A stretch of 64,000 nt of DNA from Ecdyonurus torrentis (GCA_949318235.1 OX439129.1:35406527-35470526), one strand, 5' to 3'. Numbered from the stretch's first letter, positions 41,192 through 54,027 are shown. Made by a program: numbers and translations. The notes: generated by a model not told the origin, from the letters alone.

Positions 41192-43009
41192 GAAAAGAAA
41201 AATATAAAAAAAGGAGAGTTTTTTTTTTAAGGAACAAAGAAATGAAAAATATTCTTTTAGAAAATGAGGATTAAGTCTTTGTATAACTTTTGCATGGATT
41301 ATTATAAGGGTTCCTTAATTTAATTAGTAACGTTAATTGCTAAGCAGTTGATGTGCTGTTAGCCACAGGATAGGGTTTATATTAAAGAAAAAAAATGTCA
41401 AATTCATATGGCTTCAGCATGCTTTTTCTTATACTCTTTGCTATGTTTATGTAATTTAATCCAAAGTCTATTAACAGAACTTAAAAAACAAATGAGATTT
41501 TTTTTCTTTTTAAAAATCAAGATAAAAATGCAACAATAAATTTTACGATAATTTTTTCCATACCAAAAAAAGAATTTAAATTTTAAATTATTATAACAGA
41601 GAAAAAAATACCATATTATACAGTTCAAATTTATTTTATTTTTATTTTGTTTTTGTATTTATATGCAAATTCAATGTATATAAATATATTTCTTGTTCTT
41701 TTTCGTTTTCAATATCTATCAAATTTTATCACAAAATTTTCTAAAATGTAATGCATATTTTAATTCAATGAATACCATTATACTAAAATCTGATAATTGA
41801 ATTAAAAATTTTAATCTAAAAATTACTTAAAAGTATTATAAATATTTTATGTAGTATAATATGCTTTGGGAGTTTCTCTGTTTCATGTTTTTCATTCTAT
41901 TTTTCTCTGTCTAGATTGAAACATAAAATCATCTTTTTTTTCTCTCTCTCTCTCTCTCTTTCGTTTCTCTTTCAACTTTTCAATACCCATTTAGTTTATT
42001 AGTTTCGATTCTTCTCCCCTTTCTCTCTCTCGTCATATCAACATTGACTTCAATCCGATAACACACAATAAATTCTACTCTCGGCAAAAAATTTGTGACG
42101 TAACAATTTCATTAAGTAAAATAAGCAAAAATAAATTACGGATTTTAACCAATTAATTCTCACATCAGTAACAAATAACTTAAAAAGGTAAAATTTCATT
42201 TTTTTTCCTTTTTGTAATTTTTGAAAGATATTTCTATCCTAATTGATGTATAACATTTAGGAAAGTGCTTTACTTATTATTATTTTGGTAATTTATTAAA
42301 ATTTGCATTTTTTTTTTTTTTTTTTTTTACAGCGCTTGAAATCGTATTTTCATTTGTGTTTTTTTACTATGCAGAAGAAGTATAAATATGTAATTCACTA
42401 TGGAAGAAAAGTGGTTTTTATTATTGACAAGTTTCGTTAAAAAATCTATAGTTAGTATATTGTCATATTAGTCCGTGTAATTCATTTTAAGATTTTGTCT
42501 TATTAAAATTAAAAAAAATCTATAATTCATTTTTCTCCATACTTTACAGGTTTAGTCTGCTAGTAAACAAATAATTTTAATTAGTTTTAGCTATAAAGTG
42601 GATCTAATTTTCATGAAGTAGTCCCAATGCTAAAAATAAAACTACAAACTTTTCAATACTTTATATTGCTATGATATTAAAGTCAAATCATTGAAAGCTA
42701 AAAAAAATATTCATCTCACTCTAAAAATAAAAATATATAAAACATTAACAGTAGCAACGACACAGGGTATACTCTTAAATGAATAATCATTTGCCTTCAG
42801 ATGCTTTTTGCATATATAATATGAGGAAAAAAAATGATATAATATTACTACACGAATGAGTTTTTTTTCAACTTTCATCATTGAATTTTTAATATTTACA
42901 TTATTTTATTCATTAGTTTATATCATTATTAAAACAAATATTTATGACTAACTCGATATGAGGGTTTTAAAGTGAATATGAGGGTATGTGAAGTCTGATT
43001 ATCCAGTAG

Positions 43010-43420
43010 TGGAGTTTCATAGCAACGAAAATGTAAAGAGAGAAAGAGTTGAGGGGTGGAGGATTGGTGGTAGCGAGAGAGAGAGAGAGAGAGAAATGTA
43101 GTGGGTGGGAGGAGGTTTTAAATGAATATTAAAATGGGGCTCCGGATTACTCGTTTCATTAAGCTGAGTGCCCTCGCACTGCCCCCTCCCTCTTTTTCCC
43201 CTTAGACCCTTTCTGTTCTACATTCCAACCTCCACCCCCTAAACTTCCTCTACCCTCCCTTAAAACCCCCCAACTACGCCCTACCCCCGCGCCCTTACCC
43301 CTTAAAAAAAAAAAGAAGAACTCATCTCATCTCTTTTCTTCATACAAAATAAGGAACAGAAACATGGGTTAGTGTTACCCAAACTCTAAGCAAGCCTCGG
43401 CATTCACAAAACTAGCCTTC
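43010..43420. promoter_or_regulatory. GC-richer island with GA tract and long C-rich pyrimidine run
   Basis: After a short (GA)n comes a non-repetitive stretch with GGGGCTCCGGATTACTCGTT and TTTCATTAAGCTGAG, then about 130 bp of C/T-rich sequence (43180-43310) whose minus strand has many GGG runs. GGATTA matches the Otx/Bicoid-class homeodomain site. It lies about 3.4 kb past the LMO4-like stop. No coding frame; a regulatory role is inferred from composition only. Confidence 0.3.
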
Positions 43421-45747
43421 AATTTTTATAATACTCATGCACTCTCTTTTTACTTACTCAGCCTAATCCAAGAAAGAAGCTTTCCACTTTTTTTTTCCTT
43501 CACTTTTTATTTTTTTATATATCCGAAAAAAGCTTGTATAACAATGTAGTAGCATTAAGCATATGAAATTTTATATGGATACAATTTTAAGAGAAAGAAT
43601 TTTGTTTTTTAAAAGAGATGACGACTTTTTTTTTTTATTTACAATTACATCATTCATATATAAGAAATATGTACTGTACGTAACAAGCTTTTATTTTTTA
43701 TTTACAAACAAAATTCATTACTTTGAATCTTAATAAAAGTAATGAATTGTATAAGTAATTGATGGGTATAGTAAAATAAGGTATTGTATACTAAATATTA
43801 CTGCAGAAGTCTATTCTATAATAGATTGTAGAAAACTAGAGAGAAAAGCTTTATCAAAGTTAAGCTTGAACACTTGTTTAAGTCTGTTCATGTTGAGATA
43901 AGAATGGAAAAACTTTTTAATTAAATTAACAAGCATTACATACAGTAATTATCTAAGAATGTTTTTTTTTTATTATTATTATTATTTGTGTACTTGATTC
44001 TTTATGTAAATTTTTAAGTATTATTTCTATATCTTCTTTAGATAATTCTTAATGAACAGGAACCAAAAGCTTTTTTTTTTTAAATATACAACATTTTTTT
44101 TTATCTTAACAATACAAGAAACGATATTATTAATATGTTTATATTTTCTTCACTCATTAATAATTAATTAAACAATTTTACCATTGACTTTTTGTATATA
44201 GAGACGCCCTTTTATTATTAAAATTGAATTATAATATTAAACATTTCATTTTAATTAACTTGTGTTTAATTAATAAAAATAAAAAATAATAATAAAAAAT
44301 AACATTATAATAGTTTATAATTTGCCTGGAAGGTTTTTGAAGCTTGCAATATTTAGAGTCGAGACAATGGAAAGTTCATCATATACGAGAATGAGAATGA
44401 GAGAGAGAGAGAGAGAGAAAGAGAAAGCCCTGCTGGGGAGGAGGAGGAATGGGGGGAGAAAGGAGGGTAACTAATTAGTTTCTACATCAAAGTGGCTTGA
44501 GCTATGGTTTGGATAATCTCTCATTCTCTCCTCCTCTCTTGACCAGTCTCACAACGTGTCTTGCACAGAATTTCCTACATAACAAACCTACATCTACATT
44601 CAATGACGTCATATATTATAAAATAACTCATGTGAAAATAATAATTAATTTTACTTTGATGCTTTTGCTGATTTTTTTTTCTTATTAACTTTAAATCAAA
44701 AATATGTTTGTTTTTTTAATATTATATAATGGGGAGAAAAAAACTTACTTCTTTTTATATAAAGAACACAAACGTATATGTTTAAAAAAAAAATGGAAGT
44801 AATTAAAAATATTAATTGATTTTGAAACACTTTTAAAACTCTTATATTGACGATTAGATCCGTATTAGTTGAACATTAATGTTGATTTCTTCATAAAATG
44901 ATTTATAAGAAACAATATGTTTATAATATACTATATAAAATATGCTTTTGTTCCCATCTCAAAATTGGAAGGTGGGGAGTTATTTTTGTGCGTTTTTTTT
45001 ATATTTATATCATGACGTCATGTATGGTCAATTTGAAAATAACTATATAGTTCATGATTGTGTACACATACAAATGTGGACCACGCTCACTTGTATATAA
45101 AGGACCTTATATATTATATCACCCCACCTTCTCTCTCTCTCTCTTTCTCTTTGTTACTACTGTAAATAAACAGCCTTAGGCCCCGGTGTTGTACCCTGTG
45201 CTATACCTACTTGCTATATATATTTATATATGTAACGCTGAGAACGTTCATTATTTGCTAGCTCATGAAGTAATCAAACAAGTTTTAATATAAAATCACT
45301 TCCATACCTCCTTACACCCCCTCTCCCACTCTTCTACATACGGTACTATATAGCAAGTTAGCCTGTTATATCAAGAGAGAAAGAGAGAGAGAGAGAATTG
45401 TATAACTTCTTCAATATAATATACATGCACAATGACGACAACTATTAAATTTCAAATTTATTAAAACACATATTTCAATTTCAAACAAAATTACAAAATA
45501 TTTCTAATTTAAATGTAAAATTGAATATTTTTATTATTAAAACTGACATTACATTACTTCTGTTGTTGAAATTAAACTTCTAATAAACTCTATATGAAAG
45601 CAAAATTTGCTGTTCACACACAAACACACTCACACACATATATATTATATATATATATTAGTGAAAAAAGTTTTAGTTTTTTATTATTATTATATTGTTA
45701 TTATTACACACATTAGCAGGTGTAAAGAGAGTTTCAAATTCACAGCA

Positions 45748-45753
45748 TTTATT
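45748..45753 (-). terminator. Candidate polyadenylation signal (AATAAA) for the LMO4-like gene
   Basis: This is the first canonical AATAAA I find on the minus strand below the stop codon, about 1.0 kb downstream. Variant hexamers (CATAAA, TATAAA) occur closer, at about 46543 and 46589. In such AT-rich DNA AATAAA is common by chance, so this is only a candidate. Confidence 0.2.
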
Positions 45754-46694
45754 AATTTTTTTGTCACATGTAATATTTAGTTCGTATTTAAAATTGCGAT
45801 AATAAATTACGTAATTGGTAAAACTATTTGAGAGTCATGCTGACGAGCGAGATGAAATTATTCTGCTGAGTGATCAGCGTTTGAGCCTTAGGAAAAACAC
45901 ATGTGTGATGATTTGTTAAAAATTAGTTACAAAGTGTTAAAAATAACAACACCTTATTGTAAAACAATTAGTTCTGGATGTATAAACGTTTTTAAATTGC
46001 AATTTAGATAAATCCTTTCTTTTTTGACCTTAAATAAATAAATAAAAGTTGTTAAAATAAATCTTGTGCTTGCACTCTAAATAAAAATATATTTATACTG
46101 TATATTCAATTCAAGAAGGAAACCTAGGTCAATTATGCAAAAATTTATGTAAATTTAATTACATTTTTATCTTGTCTTAAATACTTTTTTTTTCTAGACC
46201 AGCCAATACATAAAAACCGTTGAGTTCCTTTCTACATTAAAAAAAAAAAGTAAGGTAAATAAGAAGAAGAAACGTGTTTGTTTGACGTATGATAGATCAT
46301 CGATTAATGTAGGTTTAATGTAAGTAAATTTACTAACAAGAAAGACATGCCAAAAAGCAAGTAGTTTGATTTCGTAAATATATCATGCTTGCTTACCAAA
46401 ACAAGTTTAATTAATTTACTTTAAAGAAATTCTAATTAAATAAATTAATAGATAATCTAGTAAGTATACAATCGTACTTATACATATATACCTAAATATA
46501 AAACATTAAACGCTTTCTTCTTTTCAATTCAATTAGTTCTATTTTATGACCAAATGAAATTGAAAAATGTCCAATCAAAAAAGTTTAGATTTATATTATT
46601 ACGACTATAATATTTATGATTGTACGGAGAGGGAGACGTAGACGTCTAGTCATAAGATAATAATATCAATAATAATAATAAAATGGTTACTAAC

Positions 46695-46775
46695 CGGAGG
46701 TCGCCCTGCTGCAGTCACTGGCCCTGCGTTATTAACAGCCAGCCGCCGCCCCCGTCGCGACGGCTGACCACCCCC
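46695..46775 (-). other. GC-rich start of the LMO4-like 3'UTR, ending at a donor-like GTTAGT
   Basis: The GC-rich character of the terminal exon continues for 81 nt past the stop and then breaks abruptly at CCTCCG/GTTAGT on the minus strand, after which ordinary AT-rich DNA resumes. It is 3'UTR if the frame is right. The coincidence of the composition edge with a splice-donor-like hexamer is treated in the findings. Confidence 0.5.
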
Positions 46776-46879
46776 TCAGTCTCTGCTCCGCCGCGGCCGT
46801 CCCACCTTGCCCTTGCGTACTCCCGTCCCTGCGCCCTGAGAACCGGGGCCTCCGGGGGTCCCTGGACCACCCTGGGTTC
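46776..46879 (-). CDS. LMO4: LMO4-like protein, terminal coding exon (Gly/Pro-rich linker and basic tail)
   Basis: Last coding exon of the LMO4-like gene. The acceptor is GTTCTAG before 46879; the first two bases join the G left by the LIM2 exon to make a Gly codon, and the frame then stays open to TGA at 46776-46778. The 34 residues begin GTQGGPGTPGGPGSQGAGTG, a flexible Gly/Pro-rich linker, and end VRKGKVGRPRRSRD. GRP flanked by Lys/Arg resembles an AT-hook core, a minor-groove binder of AT-rich DNA; the cluster could equally be a nuclear localisation signal. The human LMO4 tail as I remember it lacks this motif, whereas I recall a similar RKGKVGRPRRSRD end in arthropod LMO4-type proteins (from memory, unchecked). 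The phase match, the stop and the sharp G+C rise make the exon call strong. The plus-strand ORF over the same bases is only a shadow. Confidence 0.88.
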
Positions 46880-47204
46880 CTAGAACATCAACATTATAAC
46901 ATATTTAATTAGAATAGGAGTTAATTTCATCAAATTACAAAAATGAAATTAATACTATATAGATATTTTCTTCATTTATTATTTTAATTGGCAAAATAAG
47001 AAAATAATTTGAATTGTAGAAATTTTTTTATCATTTTTATCAGATAAACTAATTTGAAAATACAATTTAAAAAATGTGAATTTAAATACGTTCTTAAACA
47101 ATTTTTAACTCAAATAGTCTACTATACTATAAATTTGTATATTTATCTATATGTGTGATAATATTAAACTAATTGCGACACTTTGATTTTAAGTACATAT
47201 TTAC
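46880..47204 (-). other. Intron between LIM2 exon and terminal exon of the LMO4-like gene
   Basis: A 325-nt GT-AG intron (GTAAAT...TTCTAG on the minus strand), phase 1, AT-rich like the rest of the window. The acceptor has a poor polypyrimidine tract, so weak-looking acceptors are used in this genome. Confidence 0.85.
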
Positions 47205-47449
47205 CTGGAGTGAGGGGTCCTGGTCCCGTGACAGCTGCCCCCTTGATGAGCTTATGCCAGTCTTGTTCACACACAAGACTACCCGCCAGTAGACAAAAGC
47301 GATCCCCTGGCATTAGTTGACCCTGACACTTGGAGCATGCAAAACATTTGAGGTGGTAGACGTGGCCTTGCGCTCCTGCCCGCATCACAAACTCACTTGC
47401 GGGGATGGTTTGTCCACAACCTGAGCACGCTCCGGAGTGACCGAATAAT
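47205..47449 (-). CDS. LMO4: LMO4-like LIM-only protein, exon encoding the second LIM domain
   Basis: Internal exon of a LIM-domain-only protein, a nuclear adaptor that by family knowledge bridges LDB/CLIM cofactors and DNA-binding factors and does not bind DNA through its LIM domains. The 81 complete codons start LFGHSGACSGCGQTIPASEF and read through a full LIM zinc module: C8-X2-C11-X20-H32-X2-C35-X2-C38-X2-C41-X18-C60-X2-D63 (exon residue numbers). IPASE, VMRA, VYHLKCF, PGDRF and GSLVCEQD are hallmarks of LIM2 of the LMO4 class; LMO1-3/Beadex proteins read differently (IPAFEMVMR, FACQQC). Acceptor TTTACAG precedes 47449 and donor CCAG/GTAAAT follows 47205. The exon has 245 nt: one base completes an upstream codon (probably Arg) and one base (G) is left for the next exon. 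It is far richer in G+C than its surroundings. LIM1 is not in the window, so the gene is partial. The symbol names the family; one-to-one orthology is inferred. Confidence 0.93.
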
Positions 47450-47929
47450 CTGTAAACACAAAGGTAAACATACTTGGTCAATATCAACAATCTAAATAAT
47501 ATATAAAGAAGCTTCATTCAAGTAAGACATAACATATATAGGATCATATAAAATTTTGCTGTGTGTTTCATCAGATATACTAATAATATAATATTAAAAT
47601 AAATTTTAAAGACAAAAAACACGTTTTTTGCTAACTAGTTTAAAGAAAAATAGGTTTGTATTATGAAACCTAGTGTTTGTATTATGATTGTTCAATTTAT
47701 AAAAACAGAGCTCTTGAGGTGATAAAGAGTGATGCATAATAAGTTTATTAACTTTTATTGTAAATAATATTAATTCTATTATATTATATTTTTAAGTATT
47801 TAAAGTTACGTTTCATTACTTTTCAATTACAATGGATTTGATTGTTATTTTTATGTAAGCTATTATTGATACAGAAATATATATATATATATATATATAA
47901 TATACAATAAGGGTAGAAGAGGGTTTATA

Positions 47930-48090
47930 ATATAGTAGCGCCTCTACTGGTATACAATTGAACTTTGTGTGTATGTATGTCTTTCTCTCTCTCACTCACT
48001 CGCACGAGCGACCCTCATGATCGAGCTATTAAATCGCGATGAATCTGCAATGCCCCGTGTGATTGGATATCCCTTTTTAGTCGTTCACTA
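47930..48090. promoter_or_regulatory. GC-richer island inside LMO4 intron, 0.5 kb from the LIM2 exon
   Basis: Non-repetitive, CG-containing DNA (GCACGAGCGACCCTCATGAT, AAATCGCGATGAATCTGCAA) with no LIM-like reading on either strand. Candidate intronic element. Confidence 0.25.
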
Positions 48091-48951
48091 AATTGCACGG
48101 ACTCTACTAATTACAAGACAAATAGGCTTTTTATGAACAATAAACTTAATATCATACGCATCAATGAATTATAATGATAATGTTTTTTTAATATGTAATT
48201 ATCGTTTTCATTTTCTCTCTCTCTCTCTGTCTCTCTCTCTCACTTTTCACTCACACTCTTTTTTTATATTGTAATAAAAATTAATGAGAAAAGCAAAATA
48301 TAATTTTTTTTATCAAAAAATAAAATCTATTTTATTATTAATAAACTTTTTTTTTTTTAAATTAATGAAAAAATTATTACTTTTTTCATTTAAAAATTTT
48401 TAAATTAGAAAGCTTAATTGATTGAATTGAGTTTACTTTGTATGTACTGTACTCTACAGTTTACATACTGGAAAAAAAAAAGTAAAATAATTTGTATCTT
48501 TTGTGCGTTAAAATGGAATAGTTTAGTTACCACAAAGCTATTTATATATACATTTTCATTCTTTGAAAATTTCATTACTCGATTAATATAAATAGAATGA
48601 AATTCAATATAAACTCTATATAATAGTAATATACGAAAAGAGAAGAGAATTTTCAATTTTCACTTTTGCTATATACAACACACAAAAACCACTATAATAT
48701 AAATTGAATATTCTTTATAACAATTAATTATTTTGCAGATTAATAATATTCTATATATATATAATAATAATAATAAAATAAATCACATCATATGATAAAG
48801 TAATATCATTCATTTCATTTTATATAATAATACGCAACTTTAATATATTACTTTTCACAATAACGTATATAATAATAATAATAAAAACTTTTCATCACTT
48901 TTCTAATTAGTTTTAATATAAAAATGTTTGGAATGAGAGTAAACCACGAGG

Positions 48952-48956
<5 letters not shown>

Positions 48957-49021
<65 letters not shown>
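48957..49021. repeat. (GA)n microsatellite in LMO4 intron
   Basis: Pure GA repeat of about 65 bp; it reads (CT)n on the transcribed minus strand. Confidence 0.96.
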
Positions 49022-49023
<2 letters not shown>

Positions 49024-50131
49024 AAAAAAATTTAATAAACAAGAATGAGTTAGAGGGGACTTGGGGGTATAAGGTAGAGGGTTTTACAGGATAGAAAAAC
49101 GACAATAAATTGTGATGGATGGAAAAAACTTAACTCTTATAGGTTCAAGCTGTCAGCGTACAGCCCAAAGTCTAATATTGCAAGCTCTACGTACCCTCGT
49201 AAACTAAAAATACGCTACGTTTTAAGTTAGAGAAATACATATAAAAAAAAAAAGTTTAGTAGTAATAGAAGTAGTACTTTTTTTTTTTTTTTTTAAGTAA
49301 TGTTAAACGTAAATAAATATTTTACGTCAAAATATTTAATGAGACTATTAACGCTTATTACATATACGAACTTGCTGACATTTTTTATAGTATAAGAAAT
49401 ACACCAGAAAAAAAAATCATGAGTAATGTTTTTAAACATACAGAATACGGATGTATGTAAAAATGTTTTTTTTTTTTTTTATATTTGCGTAAAAATAGTT
49501 TACGAAAAAAAAAAAAATGTCTTTCCGATGTTATTGCTGTTAGTAATGATGTTTATAGAACTTAACTATTTTTTTTTCTATATATTTTTGTGTGTATCTG
49601 TGGAGTGTGGATGTTGTAAAGCTGTCCAATAAACTATATTATATTATAAATATATAAGAAAACTCTATATAAATAAAAATTTTTCTAAATCAATAATTTA
49701 AATTAAAACTATACTTGTTCTAAACATGATTTGTATACCATATATAAGAATTATAATTATAGTATTCTGTATGGTAGAATATAAAAAATCAATAGTTAAA
49801 ATATATACATAGTTTCTTGCCAAAACAACTGTTTATATAGTATAGAAATAATTATATAAAAAACATTCTAAAATCCTGAATATTATTATATTCTATCATA
49901 TAGTCTCGAGTATTTAATAGGAAATGTATATAATTGTTATGTTTTTTACGTTAATATATATATAAATAAAATATTATCGCCACAGGGGGTAGACAATTCT
50001 ACAGAGAAGAGAACGATTACCAATCAATTTTATTTTTCCTTCCTCCACTTTATAAGAGACGATATATAATAATTGCTTGCTCAATAAAACCAAATGTGAA
50101 ATAATTACATAAATATTTTTTAATGTTATTG

Positions 50132-50250
<119 letters not shown>

Positions 50251-50529
50251 ATTTCATACACTGTAAAAAATCGACATGCATGCTATAAACTTAAAAAAAA
50301 ATTATATGAATATAATAAAATATTTTCACAAAAAGAACAAAATCATATGGGGAATGTAAATTGTTATCTTTATCTGACCTAAATTCGCAGTTGGTACAAA
50401 ATTCTTAATTTGTTGCAATATTTAAGAAATGACTCTTTTTTTCAGTGTACCAGATTTATTATGCAATATATAATATCCTAGTGATAAAATTGAAGAAAAG
50501 GTAATAATTATATCATTTCCGAGTAAATT

Positions 50530-50533
<4 letters not shown>

Positions 50534-50572
<39 letters not shown>
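50534..50572. repeat. (GA)n microsatellite
   Basis: Pure GA repeat of about 39 bp. Confidence 0.95.
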
Positions 50573-50577
<5 letters not shown>

Positions 50578-52009
50578 TATTTATAATAATATGCATAAAA
50601 AAAAGTAAATGAGTGAGAATAATTATTATTAAAGATAAAAATAAAATGTGCATGTAATATTAAAATAATTACTGCGTGGTAAATTTAAAAATCATGTTTA
50701 TTTAAATTAGATGCCATGATGGAATGTATAAAATATTATTGAGAACGTTGATTACTTTTGCACGAAATTTTATTATGACGTGTTTTATGAGCGGATATTT
50801 TTGTTGCACGAAATATATATATATATATTCAAATATAATAAACTTTATACATTTCGTGTGCTCCAAAAAACTTGCTTATAATATATTATGGGAGCTTTTT
50901 CTAATTTTTTTTTCTGTGAATAAAAAAAAAAAAAAAAAAAAACTAGATGTACGAGAAAAGCTATAGTACTTTTTTTTTATACTGTGATATGTTTTGTGGG
51001 AGCAAAGTTGATTTAATTGTATATTGTCACAATATGGCATGAAATATGAAAGGATATAAGGGCTGTCTTTAAAAATACTGAATTGTTCCATGTTTAAATA
51101 AATCAAAAGTTGATCAAAAAATAAAGCTCATAATATATTCCAGTAAAATATTTTAACCTATATTTATATTATACTATTTATTTATTTTGCAGACATTAAA
51201 TTATTCAATTGGTTAATAATAAAATAAAAAATAAAACATCTCTTTTTTAATTGTAACAATTTTTTTTTTACTACGTACATTTTATACTACTATATAAAAT
51301 AATAATTAAATATAAAACGTATCTCTAGGTCAAATTTGACAGAAGCTTTGTATTATTTTCTAAATGTAACCCCAAGTATATAAAATTTTACAATTTCCCT
51401 CGTATATTAAAATTTATTTAATTAAATCTAAATCACTCAAACAACAATATAATTTTAATTAAAATTTAAAAGATTTTTATTTTATACTTTTATAATTATT
51501 ATTAATATTATTTAATTTACATTTTAACTTATATTAAAATATTTTTGAGAAACATGAAAATTTTTATTAATATTTTATAAAGTATCTTTTTTTTCTTCTC
51601 TTCTTTTTTTTTTATATAATATGGTATAATATTACGTGAATATAAGATAAAACATTGTGGAAGAGAAAATATAAAGAAGCCCGTAAGGTGGTATGTTTGG
51701 GGTTATAGGAAACGTTATTGTATAATATAGTATATCAGCAACTATGTATATATATATTATATATAGTAGTTTAGACAATAGGGTAGCGACACTAATTAAT
51801 TATTATTATCAGAGAGTCATTATTAAGTCTTCTCCCCCCTCTCTGCCTCTATTACTTTTTTTCTTTTACCTTTTTCATTGTACTCATAATAACAAGGAAT
51901 AAATTTTCATAGACCTACTTACAAGTTTTTACCCTTAAGGCTTTTATTTTTTCACCCTTAACTTTATTGATTGAACATTTTAAATACTTTTTTTTTAATA
52001 TTAGAAGTA

Positions 52010-52013
<4 letters not shown>

Positions 52014-52075
<62 letters not shown>

Positions 52076-52100
52076 TCACTCTCTCTTTCTCTTTCACTCT
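52014..52100. repeat. (CT)n microsatellite with duplicated variant tail
   Basis: Pure CT to 52069, followed by two copies of a CTCTTTCACT-type variant unit. Confidence 0.94.
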
Positions 52101-53717
52101 TTTTATTATTATTATAATGTATATTTCACCCCTCTCATTTTTTTTATCATTACAAATTATAAGGCACACGTTGTTCGTGCTATTGCGTTTTGTTTGTCAC
52201 TGTTAACACTCTCCTCTTATATATTTTTTTAAACTTTCAATAATAATACACTTGATGCAATGAAATACGATACAATTTGTAGCAACGTATAATTTATTTT
52301 CTAGAAAAAAAAAAGTAAATAATGTGTCATGTACAATAGGTTGAAAGTATTTGTACAAAAATCAATTTAATATTTTTCCATTTTACGACAGTAAAGGTTC
52401 TTTTGCATACGATAGAGGAAACAGTTTGAATTTTACTATATCTAGAGATCATGTATGAATTTTAGCTGAAAGTTGGACAAGTATTTAGCTAACTTTTGAT
52501 ATTATAGGATTTTAAATCAACATTGTAAATTTTGGAACAAATTTTCATGAATACGTAACGTATACATATATTTAAAAAGTATATTTATACTTAAATTGGT
52601 TCCCACGATGCAATATTTATTTACACTGTGCAATAAATCGAATTACATAAAAATTTGAATTTAGTTAATGAAAACTGCATGAAATCTACATTGAATAATA
52701 TTATATATATATATTATATTATATTGTGTCGTGTGAACGGGACTTGAAGATATAACATGGAACTTAAACGTAAGTTAATTTTTTTGCTACAAGGAGATTC
52801 CTTTGCTTTGAATTATTCATTTAATATTTATTTATTTACACATCTTGACAACTATATGAAAGCATACTATAAAGAAATTTTGAAATAACTGCTTCATTGA
52901 AAATATACGATTAGTTCTTATATATTAAAGTGAATTTTTTTCATTTCAATTTGAGCACATAGAAGAAAAAAATGTCAATACAATGAAGGTTATCAGTGGA
53001 GTGCGTGGGTAAAGCTTAGGATCACCTAATTCCGTCCTTTAGTATTCCGGAACCATATATATATTGTGAGAAAACTATACTGTATATATACACCGAGGAA
53101 CGGAAATATTTAAACGAGGGATACTATATAGATACACCTTTACGTGTTGCTAATATTGAAATTTTGAAGAGCTTTTCATTACCAATAACTTCTATTAGTA
53201 ACTGCAGTTAAATTTTTAATACAGTCCTCTTTTCTAATCATAGTTTGCATAATTATAAAATATTCAGATTGGGGGATAACTTCAATATTTTATATATAAG
53301 TATTTCTATAATTATCAAACTTATACAATAAAACTTTAAAAACATAAAATATTATTTTATCAATTCTTCAAATCATAATTGAATTCATGTTCTATAATAT
53401 CAAAATTTTAACACTTTCTTATCCTTGGTGGTAACAGACATACATACATAGAAAGAAAAAAAAAACATATATAAATATATAACATCTCGTGTCACTATTG
53501 CATTTATTTCACCTTTAGAGTGTTGTTATCTATTATACATACTATATAGAGTCGCGTGCGTGCTTTCACCCTTAATAATAATAATTTAACAGATAGCAGC
53601 CAAGTACTTGGCCGACTATAATATAATAGATAGTGTCAAAATAAAAAAAGCCTTCAACATTTTAATATATGTGTAATGTTTAGCAGAATTATAATATACA
53701 AAGTAGGAACAGAATAT

Positions 53718-54027
53718 TTAAAGGAATAGACCGAGAGAAAAATATAAGCATTAATATCACAAAACACTTGATGGGATTAACATAAATAATATTAGTTTGT
53801 CTCAAAACCCAACTGTAGCCCCGTAGCAGTGATCAGAAAATTCAATTTATGCAACCCGCACAACATTTTCATACTAATTTTTTCATGTTTCTGACGTCAT
53901 AAACATGAATTTTCACGCAAATTGCAAACTTCACAGTTTTTTTACGCTCTCTCGTGGGGCTGCATTAACATTCTGATAAAAATTGTCATCAGTTTTGAAG
54001 ATCCCATTTCGTGTTTATTCATTAAAA
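53718..54027. mobile_element. Dispersed repeat family C, copy 2 (inside LMO4 intron)
   Basis: Similar along its length to 8271-8577, from TTAAAGGAATAGACCGAGAG to GTGTTTATTCATTAA, with the same landmarks and order. Substitutions and small indels suggest moderate age. It contains TGACGTCA, where copy 1 has TGACGCCA. Confidence 0.78.

Larger units (their letters stand above)
32101..46694. other. AT-rich spacer on the 3' side of the LMO4-like gene
   Basis: No confident exon. It holds the TTAA fold-back, microsatellites and the islands listed separately, plus patches at about 38815-38875, 40630-40760, 41290-41375 and 44430-44610 (the last with a GGGGAGGAGGAGGAATGGGG purine-rich stretch). Part next to 46694 must be LMO4 3'UTR, of unknown length. 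Confidence 0.55.

Noticed and set aside
42305..42335. Poly(T)-ACAG acceptor-like site on the plus strand
   Set aside because: Nothing exon-like follows; homopolymer runs create many such sites.
46683..46883. 66-codon plus-strand ORF, Pro/Arg/Ser-rich
   Set aside because: It is the antisense shadow of the LMO4-like terminal exon and its GC-rich 3'UTR; the minus frame has splice phase and a conserved-looking tail.
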